Assembly (NCBI GenBank): GCA_002387605.1
Contig: DGJU01000062.1
Span: 1,849 to 26,577 of the forward strand
Direction: 5' to 3'
Source: Alphaproteobacteria bacterium UBA4588
GTDB taxonomy: Bacteria > Pseudomonadota > Alphaproteobacteria > Puniceispirillales > Puniceispirillaceae
DNA: 24,729 nt
In this document: one piece after another, positions 1-8,172 of the stretch
Layout of the letters: every line of letters starts with the position of its first letter
How positions within the stretch are numbered: the stretch's first letter is position 1
Translations under genes and position numbers: made by a program
The notes under the pieces: model-generated
What the model saw: only the letters and a program-made list of their open reading frames with translations
Databases searched by the model: none
Told to the model about the DNA's origin: nothing

Positions 1-843
1 ATCTTGCAATGCAAGTGGAGGCGCAGTTGGGCCATATTTCGTCTCTAGCAGCCGGCCTAATTGTTCAGGATTAAAGTTCGATGAGAGCCTGTCTTGCAGA
101 ATCTCCATCGCGTGGTCTGATTTGCTAAGTCGGGCAAGACCCATTCCGGCTGTGATAGCGATAAAGGCTGAGTTTCCTGACGCCCTCAGAACAGCGTCAT
201 AATGTGATGCGGCCTCCTGTTTGCGTCCCAGCAGGTCAGCCAGAAGGCCTTGTAGCATCATAACATGGGCATTTGGCCCAGCTTGTCCCTCAGCAGCAAA
301 TAGGCCAGATAGCTTATCCATTTCACCAGACGCTATTTCGAATTCACCAAGACCGGCATAAGCAAAACTGCGAAGAGCTGTTCCGAAACCTACATAGAGC
401 TGGTCGCTCTGTAGCTTGGTTGCAAGAGCAAGAACAGCCTGCCAGTCCTGATTAAGGATCGCAGTCCCAATTGCTGGCTCGACCGAAAGGGGAAATCGTA
501 TATTACGATTCTCCAAAGTGCCGGCTATCTGTTCAGCTTCCGCAAGGTCGCCATTCTGATAATGAATAAAGAAAGCTTGTTTCAGTAGGCTTTCAGATGT
601 CTCATCTAGGTCAAGCCCTGCGCGAAAGGCGTGCGATGCTGATGGCAGATCATTTTCATAAAGAGCCTGTCGCGCAATAAGATAGTAAGCTGAAAGACTG
701 GATGCCGAAGCGTTGTGGGTAGATGGCGATGTATTTTGGGCTGTTTCTGAAGATTTTGCGGCAGTCTGACAGCCTGCCAACACCAGTAATACCATTGCGG
801 CAATAGCAGAAAAAAATATCTGGACTGAACGAGGTTTGGGCAT
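1..843 (-). CDS. TPR-repeat lipoprotein, partial (C-terminus beyond left edge)
   Basis: The reading frame is open from an ATG at 843 to the window edge (281 codons seen). The N-terminus has a short basic region, a hydrophobic stretch and a lipobox (LAGC) with the lipidated Cys at residue 25, so it should be a lipoprotein of the inner or outer membrane. After a Ser/Thr/Ala-rich linker (about 26-48), the rest consists of helical, Ala/Leu-rich units with TPR spacing, for example 'SAYYLIARQALYENDLPSAS' and later 'HVMMLQGLLADLLGRKQEAA'. TPR proteins are scaffolds for protein contacts, so no enzymatic function is implied. It lies 74 bases downstream of ETF-QO on the same strand, but a hairpin terminator separates them, so it may be only partly co-transcribed. 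Its specific role is unknown to me. Confidence 0.85.
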   Translation of the reverse strand, partial: MPKPRSVQIFFSAIAAMVLLVLAGCQTAAKSSETAQNTSPSTHNASASSLSAYYLIARQALYENDLPSASHAFRAGLDLDETSESLLKQAFFIHYQNGDLAEAEQIAGTLENRNIRFPLSVEPAIGTAILNQDWQAVLALATKLQSDQLYVGFGTALRSFAYAGLGEFEIASGEMDKLSGLFAAEGQAGPNAHVMMLQGLLADLLGRKQEAASHYDAVLRASGNSAFIAITAGMGLARLSKSDHAMEILQDRLSSNFNPEQLGRLLETKYGPTAPPLALQD

Positions 844-869
844 CTTGATGTGCACCTTGGGCTTGCCGC

Positions 870-910
870 AAAAAGCCACAAAAGCAATAAGGCTGCTGAT
901 GTGGCTTTTT
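870..910 (-). terminator. Rho-independent terminator after ETF-QO
   Basis: A perfect 11-base inverted repeat, AAAAAGCCACA (870-880) and TGTGGCTTTTT (900-910), flanks a 19-base loop just past the ETF-QO stop. On the minus strand the stem is followed by a run of five Ts. It lies between ETF-QO and the TPR lipoprotein, so it should end or attenuate the ETF-QO transcript. Confidence 0.7.
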
Positions 911-917
911 ATGATGG

Positions 918-2552
918 TTACATATTAGGGTAGTTCGGGCCGCCCCCACCTTCGGGCGTAACCCATTGGATATTCTGAGATGGGTCTTTAATATCGCATG
1001 TTTTACAGTGGACACAATTTTGCGCATTGATTTGAAGGCGCGGATTAGTCCCATCATCTTCCCTGACAATTTCATACACACCGGCAGGGCAATAGCGCTG
1101 CTCAGGAGCATCGTAAAGGGCAAGGTTATGGTCAATCGGTACGCTCATATCTTTGAGTGTTAAGTGGGCAGGCTGATTTTCTTCGTGGTTCGTACCAGAC
1201 AGAAAGACAGATGAATTTCTATCAAAGCTCACGACATTATCAGGCTTCGGATAGTCAATTTTTGGCGCGTCTGCGGCAAGCTTCAATGAGCTATGGTCAG
1301 CATGGTGATGGAATGTCCATGGTGCGCGCCCTCGTAAGATATAAGTATCAAGAGCTGCATATGCCATTCCTGTCCAGAGCCCTTTAGCAAAGCCAGGCCG
1401 GATATTACGGACCTGATGAAGCTCTTTCCATAACCATGATGCTTTGATTGCCTCTGCATAGGAAACAGGCTCAGCAGATGGGGCATCTGATAAGAGCTGC
1501 TTAAAGACAGCCTCTGCGGCAAGCATGCCAGATTTCATCGCAGTGTGAGTGCCCTTAATTTTCGGGACATTCAAAAAGCCAGCTGTACATCCAACAAGAC
1601 AACCGCCCGGGAAGGTAAGTTTCGGAACAGACTGGAACCCGCCTTCATTAAGAGCCCGCGCACCGTAGGAGACACGCCGGCCACCTTCAAATATAGATTT
1701 GACAGCAGGATGCGTTTTAAAGCGCTGGAATTCTTCGAACGGCGATAAATGAGGGTTGCTATAATCAAGTCCCACAACATAACCAACAGCAACCTGATTG
1801 CCATTCAAATGATATAGGAACGAGCCGCCATAGGTGTCTGTTGCCAGTGGCCAGCCAACAGAATGCCAGACAGCTCCCGGCTTTGATTTTTCAGGCTCAA
1901 TATCCCACAATTCTTTAATGCCAATAGCAAAAGTCTGTGGGTCTTTGCCTTCACGTAACCCAAAACTATCAAATAATCCTTTGGTGAGGTGGCCGCGGCA
2001 CCCTTCAGCAAAAATTGTTTGTTTTCCGATGAGGTCCATTCCCGGCATGTAGCCATCGGTCTTCTCGCCATCTTTGCCGATGCCCATATCACCAGTAGCA
2101 ACCCCGCGCACACTACCATCCTCATTATACAGGACAGTTGCTGCAGGGAAGCCTGGATAGATTTCAATACCCATGGCTTCGGCTTGTTCACCAAGCCAGC
2201 GGCAAAAATTACCAAGTGAGATAATATAATTGCCATCATTATGCATTTGGGGCGGCGTTGGCAGACGAAACGATCCTGTTTTCGTCAGAAACATAAACTT
2301 ATCGGAGGCAACAGCTGTATCGAGTGGGGCGCCCTTATCCTGCCAGTCAGGGATAAGTTCGTTAAGGGCACGCGGTTCTAGAACAGCGCCAGAGAGAATA
2401 TGGGCGCCAATTTCGCTGCCTTTCTCAATCAGGCAAATCGACAAATCCTTGCCAGCTTCATCGTTCAGCTGTTTTAGCCTGATTGCTGCTGATAATCCTG
2501 AAGGACCACCGCCAACAATCACTACATCAAATTCCATTGATTCACGTTCCAT
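918..2552 (-). CDS. etfD: Electron transfer flavoprotein-ubiquinone oxidoreductase (ETF-QO)
   Basis: This inner-membrane-associated flavoprotein passes electrons from reduced ETF (fatty-acid, amino-acid and choline-type catabolism) to ubiquinone. It has 544 residues, the usual length. An FAD-binding GGGPSG loop lies at residues 14-19, followed by a conserved 'GSEIGAHILSGAVLEPRALN' segment. The C-terminal ferredoxin-like part carries the four 4Fe-4S ligands C488, C513, C516 and C519, with the 25-3-3 spacing known for this family. The start 'MERESMEFDVVIVG' is chosen because alphaproteobacterial homologues begin this way and an AGAGAAGAG purine run precedes it; a second in-frame Met six residues in is possible. 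It is transcribed divergently from the UDG gene. The ETF subunits themselves are not in the window. Confidence 0.96.
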   Translation of the reverse strand: MERESMEFDVVIVGGGPSGLSAAIRLKQLNDEAGKDLSICLIEKGSEIGAHILSGAVLEPRALNELIPDWQDKGAPLDTAVASDKFMFLTKTGSFRLPTPPQMHNDGNYIISLGNFCRWLGEQAEAMGIEIYPGFPAATVLYNEDGSVRGVATGDMGIGKDGEKTDGYMPGMDLIGKQTIFAEGCRGHLTKGLFDSFGLREGKDPQTFAIGIKELWDIEPEKSKPGAVWHSVGWPLATDTYGGSFLYHLNGNQVAVGYVVGLDYSNPHLSPFEEFQRFKTHPAVKSIFEGGRRVSYGARALNEGGFQSVPKLTFPGGCLVGCTAGFLNVPKIKGTHTAMKSGMLAAEAVFKQLLSDAPSAEPVSYAEAIKASWLWKELHQVRNIRPGFAKGLWTGMAYAALDTYILRGRAPWTFHHHADHSSLKLAADAPKIDYPKPDNVVSFDRNSSVFLSGTNHEENQPAHLTLKDMSVPIDHNLALYDAPEQRYCPAGVYEIVREDDGTNPRLQINAQNCVHCKTCDIKDPSQNIQWVTPEGGGGPNYPNM

Positions 2553-2682
2553 CGTCCGCTCTTCTCTGTCTCTCTTAATTTAATCTTCGAGGTGCCACTC
2601 AGTATTTTTTACATATCGTAAAATTGCCACCTTTTCTCTTTACAGACTTATCTCTTCTTAACTGATATCACAATTTACCGAT

Positions 2683-2722
2683 TTGACGCAGACAGACAGC
2701 CCTCTATATGACATTCTGTCAT
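2683..2722 (+). promoter_or_regulatory. Candidate promoter with overlapping palindrome upstream of UDG
   Basis: TTGACG (2683-2688), a 16-base spacer and TATATG (2705-2710) resemble a sigma-70 promoter reading toward the UDG gene, with a start expected near 2717. A 15-base palindrome, ATGACATTCTGTCAT (2708-2722), covers the end of the -10 and the expected start site, as an operator would. The 204-base gap also has to hold the promoter of the divergent ETF-QO gene, for which I see no convincing match. Confidence 0.4.
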
Positions 2723-2756
2723 TAATATTATCCGACAATGCCAGACAGAAACAGAC

Positions 2757-3659
2757 ATGACAACGACCTACGAAACCAGAGAAGAGCTGATTTCTGCCCT
2801 TCGGTACCAGTTAGATTCTGGTATTGATACGTTGCTTGTTGATACGCCAGAACCTGGCAGCCCATTTATGTCTGCCGATAGTCTGCTAAAAACCGAGGAA
2901 ATATCACCTAATATAGCGGCATCTCAGGCTGTACCCCAGGGTGAAAATCAGTCTGAATATCAGCTCCAGCAGCAGCATTCTGCGCTTGCCGCCACCCCTG
3001 TTCAGCATGCGCCAGCCCCATCATTATCCCAGCGGCCGCTAGACCAGGCATCTTCAGGTGCGCCTGATTTATCGTCTGTCAGCAATCTGGGCCAGTTAAA
3101 AGATGTGCTGAGTGAGTTTGATGGATGCGCGTTGAAAAAAACGGCAAGTAACCTTGTATTTTCAGATGGTAATCCGGATGCTCGTATTATGCTTATTGGC
3201 GAAGCCCCGGGCCGTGATGAAGACCGTATGGGATTGCCGTTTGTTGGAGAATCAGGCCAGCTTCTTGACAGAATGCTAGCTTGTGTTGGTTTTGGGCGGA
3301 ATGATGTTTACATCACCAATACTCTGCCATGGCGACCACCGGGGAATCGCACACCGTCTAGTGAAGAGGTTCACATGCTCTGGCCGTTTTTATGTCGGCA
3401 TATTGAATTGAAAGCGCCTGATATTATTGTTGCACTTGGCGGAAGCTCAGCAAAACTTCTGCTTGAGACGACAACCGGTATTCTTAAATTACGCGGAACA
3501 GTCACAGAAAAATCGTTTGGTGGACGCGCTATACCTATCCTTGCGACACTGCATCCGGCTTATCTTTTGCGTACGCCCATCCAGAAGCGTGCCTCCTATT
3601 TAGATCTTCTCCAGCTTCGCAAAATGGCAGATAATCTTACTCCTGCTGCTACAATATAG
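2757..3659 (+). CDS. Uracil-DNA glycosylase, family 4-like
   Basis: Predicted to excise uracil from DNA as the first step of base-excision repair. The catalytic domain spans about residues 115-290 of 300. Motif 1 is GEAPGRDED (148-156), followed by 'LPFVGESGQLLDRML', 'PWRPPGNRTP' (191-200) and motif 2 HPAYLLR (266-272), a layout typical of family 4. Residues about 30-110 form a Gln/Ala/Ser/Pro-rich, probably disordered linker after a short conserved helix 'EELISALRYQLDSGID'. Classical family 4 enzymes bind a 4Fe-4S cluster through four cysteines. Here the first motif has only C124, and Trp192 stands where the 'CRPPGNR' cysteine is expected, so the cluster is probably absent. No clear Shine-Dalgarno sequence precedes the start. 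It heads a same-strand series with slt, moaB and rnhB. Confidence 0.88.
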   Translation: MTTTYETREELISALRYQLDSGIDTLLVDTPEPGSPFMSADSLLKTEEISPNIAASQAVPQGENQSEYQLQQQHSALAATPVQHAPAPSLSQRPLDQASSGAPDLSSVSNLGQLKDVLSEFDGCALKKTASNLVFSDGNPDARIMLIGEAPGRDEDRMGLPFVGESGQLLDRMLACVGFGRNDVYITNTLPWRPPGNRTPSSEEVHMLWPFLCRHIELKAPDIIVALGGSSAKLLLETTTGILKLRGTVTEKSFGGRAIPILATLHPAYLLRTPIQKRASYLDLLQLRKMADNLTPAATI

Positions 3660-3738
3660 TCGCCGGGATAATGATGGGGATAGTGCTAGGGTCGTAAAAT
3701 GGTTGAAGGGTGATGGCGTGAAAGGTAGAAGAGTGGTT

Positions 3739-5574
3739 ATGGAAAAGATTCAAAAGGCTTTACCGTCACGTTATCGTGTCCAGAGGGCGCCCCAGCAGAC
3801 ATATATTGATCATAACTATGCTCAACGGGCCCGTATGTGCCTAACCGCTATCGCAAGCATGGTGATTTTTTCCTATTTAATGGTATCGGCTCATGCTGCT
3901 TCATTGCCTGACGCGCCAACATCAATTCCGCCTATCTCTATTTTGTCATCGTCTGATGCCAAACTCTATGAAGAGATATTTGCTCTTCAGCGAGCCGGCG
4001 ATATCAAAACGGCGACCAAAAAAGTAAAGGCGCTCGATAATGACCTGCTAATGGGGCATGTTTTATCGCAGAAATATCTGCATCCCACGGCGTGGCGCTC
4101 GACCTATGCTGAATTATCATCATGGCTGAAAAAATATAATGATCACCCCGCAGCGAGCCGGATTAAATGGCTCTCGAACAGACGCAAGCCGAATGCTGCA
4201 AAAGCAGCGCGTAATCCAAAGCCGGGCTATTTGAATGGGGTTGGCCTATCGCAGCCACAAAGTTTCAGAGCCACTGTGCCAGAAAGTTGGAAAGGCCGCT
4301 CTTCGCCAAAACAGACAGCGGCAATCGCACGCGAAATTCGGCGCTTCATTCGGCGTGGTCATCCATCTGGCGCGGCCGATTACTTAAGTAAAAAATCTAC
4401 ATTGCGCTATCTTACAATATCAGAAGAGGCTCATTTGCGCGGGGAAATTGCGCATGCTTATCTGATTTTTGGCGTGGATGATAAGGCTATTCGTGCCGCG
4501 CGGCAGGCTATTGCTAAATCGGGTGAAACAGCGTGGATGGGATATTGGGCCGGCGGATTAGCCGCATGGCGCTCGCATCGTTACGAATTGGCAGGCACTT
4601 TTTTCCGGTCTCTTGTTGATCTTGAGAAGGCGCCTGATGTGTTGCGTGCTGGCGCTGCTTTCTGGGCACATCGGGCCTTAATGCGCGAGGGTCAGCCGAA
4701 AAGAGCCATGGAGTATCTGGAAATTGCATCCTACTATCCGCATAATTTCTATGGCGTTGTGGCGCTTCAGGTAGCAGGACAGACAAAGCAAATTGAATTT
4801 GTTCAGCCATCAGTCTCGGATAGCTTCTTGAGCTGGCTTCGGGTTCAAGCAGGCGGAAAGCGCGCTTTAGCCTTGTTGCAGGCGGGAAATTGGACAGAAG
4901 CAGCTCGTGAATTACGCTACCTCCATGGTGAAATGCCAGAGCGTTTTACAACAGACATGATAGGGTTTGCTGCGCGGTATAATATGCCGGGCCTTGCCTT
5001 CCGTCTGGCTGACATTTACCGGCAAGATACTGGGGTTGAGTATAATGCTGCGCTTTATCCTGTTCTGGATACAGATGTAGAATTTTCTGTTGATGAAGCT
5101 CTTATCTGGTCGATTATCCGGAAAGAATCTGGCTTTTATCCGCTTGCGCGAAGTCATGCAAAAGCCGCTGGGTTGATGCAGATAATGCCAGCAACAGCTG
5201 CCTTCATTGCTCGGGATAGACAATTTCGGTCATCCAAGCGCCATTTGCTTCATAATCCGGATGTGAATTTATCACTGGGTCAGGATTACATTGCCCATCT
5301 TCTGGATGAGAAGCATATCAAAGGAGATCTTGTCCGGTTGCTTGCTGCTTATAATGGGGGGCCGGGTAATTTGAGAAAATGGCTCCGCTCAACCAATCAT
5401 CAAGATGACCCGCTGTTATTGATAGAATCTATTCCGGCTCGTGAAACGCGGAATTATATTAAGGGTGTTATCTCGTTTCTATTCATGTACCGGAACCGGT
5501 TTGATGAAGAGATGCCGATGCTACAAGGCTTGGTTACGGGCGGTGCAACTGATAATCTGGTGGTGCGGCAGTAA
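3739..5574 (+). CDS. slt: Soluble lytic murein transglycosylase
   Basis: This periplasmic enzyme cleaves the MurNAc-GlcNAc bond of peptidoglycan to form 1,6-anhydroMurNAc. The ATG at 3739 (611 residues) is chosen because it has an AGAAGAG purine run before it; an in-frame TTG at 3703 would add 12 residues. A basic N-region of about 32 residues precedes a hydrophobic stretch (33-50), with likely signal cleavage after 'SAHA' near residue 53. A long helical superhelix region (about 70-440), as in Slt70, is followed by the goose-lysozyme-like catalytic domain with the active-site Glu463 in 'IIRKESGF', then 'AGLMQIMPATA' and 'LLAAYNGGPGNL'. It starts 79 bases after UDG and ends 45 bases before moaB, so co-transcription is likely. 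The unusually long n-region is odd; a later start at Met33 is possible but has no visible ribosome-binding site. Confidence 0.93.
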   Translation: MEKIQKALPSRYRVQRAPQQTYIDHNYAQRARMCLTAIASMVIFSYLMVSAHAASLPDAPTSIPPISILSSSDAKLYEEIFALQRAGDIKTATKKVKALDNDLLMGHVLSQKYLHPTAWRSTYAELSSWLKKYNDHPAASRIKWLSNRRKPNAAKAARNPKPGYLNGVGLSQPQSFRATVPESWKGRSSPKQTAAIAREIRRFIRRGHPSGAADYLSKKSTLRYLTISEEAHLRGEIAHAYLIFGVDDKAIRAARQAIAKSGETAWMGYWAGGLAAWRSHRYELAGTFFRSLVDLEKAPDVLRAGAAFWAHRALMREGQPKRAMEYLEIASYYPHNFYGVVALQVAGQTKQIEFVQPSVSDSFLSWLRVQAGGKRALALLQAGNWTEAARELRYLHGEMPERFTTDMIGFAARYNMPGLAFRLADIYRQDTGVEYNAALYPVLDTDVEFSVDEALIWSIIRKESGFYPLARSHAKAAGLMQIMPATAAFIARDRQFRSSKRHLLHNPDVNLSLGQDYIAHLLDEKHIKGDLVRLLAAYNGGPGNLRKWLRSTNHQDDPLLLIESIPARETRNYIKGVISFLFMYRNRFDEEMPMLQGLVTGGATDNLVVRQ

Positions 5575-5619
5575 GGATATATACTCCGATGCAGCGCCTC
5601 TTTTGCCAAGGGAAGTCCC

Positions 5620-6177
5620 ATGTCACGACTGGATGAAACACGCCCCTTTATACCGGTTCGTATTGCGGTTCTGACCGTATCGGACACACGCGCTCTGGCG
5701 GATGATAAATCGGGTGATTTATTAGTATCGCGCCTGACAGAAGCAGGTCATGAGCTAGGGGCGCGCGCCATCGTTCATGACGATGAGGTGCAGATTATCA
5801 AAGCTCTCAGGGGGTTTATAGAGACGGCTGATATTGATTGTGTGATTGCAACTGGCGGTACCGGCCTTACAGGGCGCGATGTTACACCTGAAGCGTTTCG
5901 GGCGGTTTTTGATAAAGAAATAGACGGGTTTGGCGAAATGTTCCGGTTTCTGTCATTTCAGAAAATTGGCACCTCAACATTGCAAAGCAGAGCTGTTGCC
6001 GGTGTTGCGGGCGGCACCTATCTGTTTGCCTTGCCGGGATCGCCGTCAGCTTGCAAGGATGCATGGGATGATTTGCTGGTTCATCAGCTTGATTATCGCC
6101 ACCGTCCCTGCAATTTTGTTGAGATTATGCCGCGCCTGACAGAAACAGGGCGCGCAGGCCGTCCATCTGGAAAATAA
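5620..6177 (+). CDS. moaB: Molybdopterin adenylyltransferase-type protein MoaB
   Basis: This cytoplasmic MoCF-domain protein of molybdenum-cofactor biosynthesis is thought to adenylylate molybdopterin before metal insertion (MogA/MoaB family). It has 185 residues. The fold-defining motif GGTGLTGRD lies at residues 79-87, preceded by 'IAVLTVSDTR' near the N-terminus and followed by 'FALPGSPSACKDAWDDLL', all hallmarks of the family. A GGGAAG Shine-Dalgarno sequence lies just before the ATG. It sits between slt and rnhB on the same strand; the neighbours are not molybdenum genes, so this is a conserved housekeeping grouping rather than a cofactor operon. Confidence 0.94.
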   Translation: MSRLDETRPFIPVRIAVLTVSDTRALADDKSGDLLVSRLTEAGHELGARAIVHDDEVQIIKALRGFIETADIDCVIATGGTGLTGRDVTPEAFRAVFDKEIDGFGEMFRFLSFQKIGTSTLQSRAVAGVAGGTYLFALPGSPSACKDAWDDLLVHQLDYRHRPCNFVEIMPRLTETGRAGRPSGK

Positions 6178-6210
6178 TTTCTGGCGTCCCTTATTCAGGA
6201 GAACATCAGC

Positions 6211-6879
6211 ATGCCGGCAAAAGAGACTCATTATCCGGATTTCAGCTTCGAGGCGGCACATTGTAACATGGGCCCAGTTATTGGGGTTGATGAAGCTGGC
6301 AGGGGGCCATGGGCAGGGCCTGTGACAGCAGCAGCTTTCTGGATTAATCCGGGGAAAAAAGATCAGCTTCCGCACGGCTTAACAGATTCTAAAAAATTAT
6401 CAGCAAAAAGTCGTGGCCTCATTGAGAGCGAACTCGCCCTCCCCTCAACACCTCATCTATTTGCTGTTGCCCATGCAACTGTTGCTGAAATTGACGAGGG
6501 CGGCATCCTGACAGCAACATTTCGGGCTATGAGGCGCGCTATCGAGGCGCTTGCTGGCCTTACAGGACAACCGGCAATGGTGCTTATTGATGGTAACCTC
6601 ATCCCACCAGACATACCCTATCCCTGTCAGGCGGTTATCCGCGGTGATGGACGTGTGTTATCGATTGCTGCTGCGTCTATCATGGCAAAGCAGGAACGCG
6701 ATCGTATTATGGCAGCGTTGCATGAAGACCATCCGCATTATGGCTGGATAACAAATGCCGGCTACGGCACCAAAGCCCATAGCGACGCCATCGCTGGCCA
6801 TGGCATTACACAGCATCACCGCAGAAGTTTTGCCCCGATAAAGACCTATCTAGCGCACGCATCTAAGAGCAACGCCTAA
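6211..6879 (+). CDS. rnhB: Ribonuclease HII
   Basis: Hydrolyses the RNA strand of RNA-DNA hybrids and incises at single ribonucleotides left in DNA. It has 222 residues, normal for RNase HII. The catalytic acidic set is visible: D27 and E28 in 'GVDEAGRG', D127 in 'VLIDGN' and D164 in 'AKQERD'. The tail 'HYGWITNAGYGTKAHSDAI' is also typical. AGGAG lies about 10 bases before the ATG. The start is 33 bases after the moaB stop, so the two are probably on one transcript. ccrM follows after 218 bases on the same strand, a pairing I recall as common in alphaproteobacteria. Confidence 0.96.
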   Translation: MPAKETHYPDFSFEAAHCNMGPVIGVDEAGRGPWAGPVTAAAFWINPGKKDQLPHGLTDSKKLSAKSRGLIESELALPSTPHLFAVAHATVAEIDEGGILTATFRAMRRAIEALAGLTGQPAMVLIDGNLIPPDIPYPCQAVIRGDGRVLSIAAASIMAKQERDRIMAALHEDHPHYGWITNAGYGTKAHSDAIAGHGITQHHRRSFAPIKTYLAHASKSNA

Positions 6880-7043
6880 CGTATCTTTGGACGCCGCGAC
6901 ACACCTCTTGCATCAGCAGATAAATAACGCTGGCTCACATAAGGGCTTGTGCGGGCTCTCCCACATATCGCGATAGCTTTGTGAGCATAACACAATATGT
7001 AGATATCACTTTAGCTATGGTTCATAAATGTTTGACTTTGTTT

Positions 7044-7072
7044 GATTCTATGATTCAAGGTAGAGGCGAATC
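7044..7072 (+). promoter_or_regulatory. Cluster of three GANTC (CcrM) sites before ccrM
   Basis: GATTC at 7044-7048, GATTC at 7052-7056 and GAATC at 7068-7072 all lie within 29 bases, ending 25 bases before the ccrM start. GANTC is the sequence methylated by CcrM. In Caulobacter the ccrM leader carries GANTC sites whose methylation state feeds back on transcription. The same arrangement here suggests autoregulation; that function is inferred. A TATGAT at 7049-7054 overlaps the first two sites and could be a -10, but no matching -35 is seen. Confidence 0.55.
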
Positions 7073-7097
7073 ACCTATTTTAAACGGATTTAATGCT

Positions 7098-8171
7098 ATG
7101 AAGCACGACAGAATTATCCATGCTGATTGCCTTGAGGCGCTGGCTACGTTGCCGTCTGCAAGTGTTGATCTGGTATTTGCCGATCCACCTTATAACCTGC
7201 AATTATCAGGAACTTTGACGCGTCCCGATCAGTCGGTTGTTGACGCGGTTGATGATGAGTGGGACCAGTTTGATAGTTTTCAAGCCTATGATACGCTATC
7301 TGAAGCATGGCTGCGTGAATGCCATAGAATTTTAAAACCTGATGGCGCACTTTGGGTTATTGGCAGTTATCACAATATTTTCCGGCTTGGCCGTGTGCTT
7401 CAGGATGTCGGCTACTGGATTTTGAATGATATTGTCTGGCGCAAAAGTAACCCAATGCCTAATTTTCGCGGTAGACGCTTCACTAATGCCCATGAAACGC
7501 TTATCTGGGCTTCAAAATCAGAAAAATCAAAATACACCTTTAATTATGATGCAATGAAGGCATTGAATGATGGTCTTCAGATGCGGTCTGACTGGGTAAT
7601 GCCAATCTGTACAGGCCAGGAACGGCTCAAAGGTGCAGATGGCGCAAAGGCCCATCCAACCCAGAAACCAGAAAACCTTTTGGCGCGGGTTATCCTGTCA
7701 TCAACCAAGCGGGGCGATGTTATTTTAGATCCCTTCTTTGGAACAGGAACGACTGGGGCTGTCGCAAAGCGTCTTGGTCGTCACTATATCGGCATCGAGC
7801 AGGATAAAGGCTATGTTGACCTTGCAACTGATAGGCTTGCATCAATTACTCCGATTATCGAGGACAGCCTGATTGAGACAGCTGAAAAAAGAGCCCTTCC
7901 GCGGATTCCGTTCGGCGCTCTTCTTGAAGGTGGCTGGCTGAAAACAGGTGATGCGCTTTATGATACGAAACGCCGTTTCACAGCGCGCGTGCGCACCGAT
8001 GGCTCGCTTATCACAGACGACAAAAAGACAGGCTCCATTCATTCACTTGGGGCGCAATTGCAGGACCAAGCCTCATGTAATGGTTGGCAATTCTGGTATA
8101 TCGAGCGGGCAGGAGAACTTATTTCCATCGATTCGTTACGCACAGAAGTCCGCGGTACACAGCAGCTATAA
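7098..8171 (+). CDS. ccrM: Adenine-specific DNA methyltransferase CcrM (GANTC)
   Basis: This beta-class N6-adenine methyltransferase of the alphaproteobacterial cell cycle methylates GANTC. From the ATG at 7098 it has 357 residues, almost exactly the known CcrM length. A GTG at 6981 would add 39 residues with no family resemblance and would cover the GANTC cluster. The catalytic DPPY is at residues 29-32 ('LVFADPPYNLQL'), and the S-adenosylmethionine motif DPFFGTGTT is at 211-219, in the order expected for the beta class. The C-terminal domain from about residue 268 ('IPFGALLEGGWLKTGDALYD') is the RAMA-type extension found in CcrM. The Shine-Dalgarno sequence is weak (CGGA). It converges with the transporter gene, leaving one base between stop codons. 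Confidence 0.96.
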   Translation: MKHDRIIHADCLEALATLPSASVDLVFADPPYNLQLSGTLTRPDQSVVDAVDDEWDQFDSFQAYDTLSEAWLRECHRILKPDGALWVIGSYHNIFRLGRVLQDVGYWILNDIVWRKSNPMPNFRGRRFTNAHETLIWASKSEKSKYTFNYDAMKALNDGLQMRSDWVMPICTGQERLKGADGAKAHPTQKPENLLARVILSSTKRGDVILDPFFGTGTTGAVAKRLGRHYIGIEQDKGYVDLATDRLASITPIIEDSLIETAEKRALPRIPFGALLEGGWLKTGDALYDTKRRFTARVRTDGSLITDDKKTGSIHSLGAQLQDQASCNGWQFWYIERAGELISIDSLRTEVRGTQQL

Positions 8172-8172
8172 T

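Noticed and set aside
656..1135. A 159-codon minus-strand frame across the ETF-QO 3' end
   Set aside because: It overlaps the ETF-QO Fe-S domain and the lipoprotein signal peptide, both convincing in other frames, and runs through the terminator.
1805..2239. A 144-codon minus-strand frame inside ETF-QO
   Set aside because: It is a shifted frame of a gene with complete family motifs.
3703..3738. A TTG start for the lytic transglycosylase
   Set aside because: It is a rare start with no better ribosome-binding site than the ATG at 3739, and lengthens an already long n-region.
7080..7093. TTAA-N6-TTAA resembling a CtrA box before ccrM
   Set aside because: The CtrA consensus has a 7-base spacer, and this lies only 5 bases from the ccrM start codon, too close to be a promoter element.
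6981..7097. An N-terminal extension of CcrM from a GTG at 6981
   Set aside because: It has no Shine-Dalgarno sequence and no family match, and would place the GANTC cluster in coding sequence; the 357-residue form matches known CcrM length.
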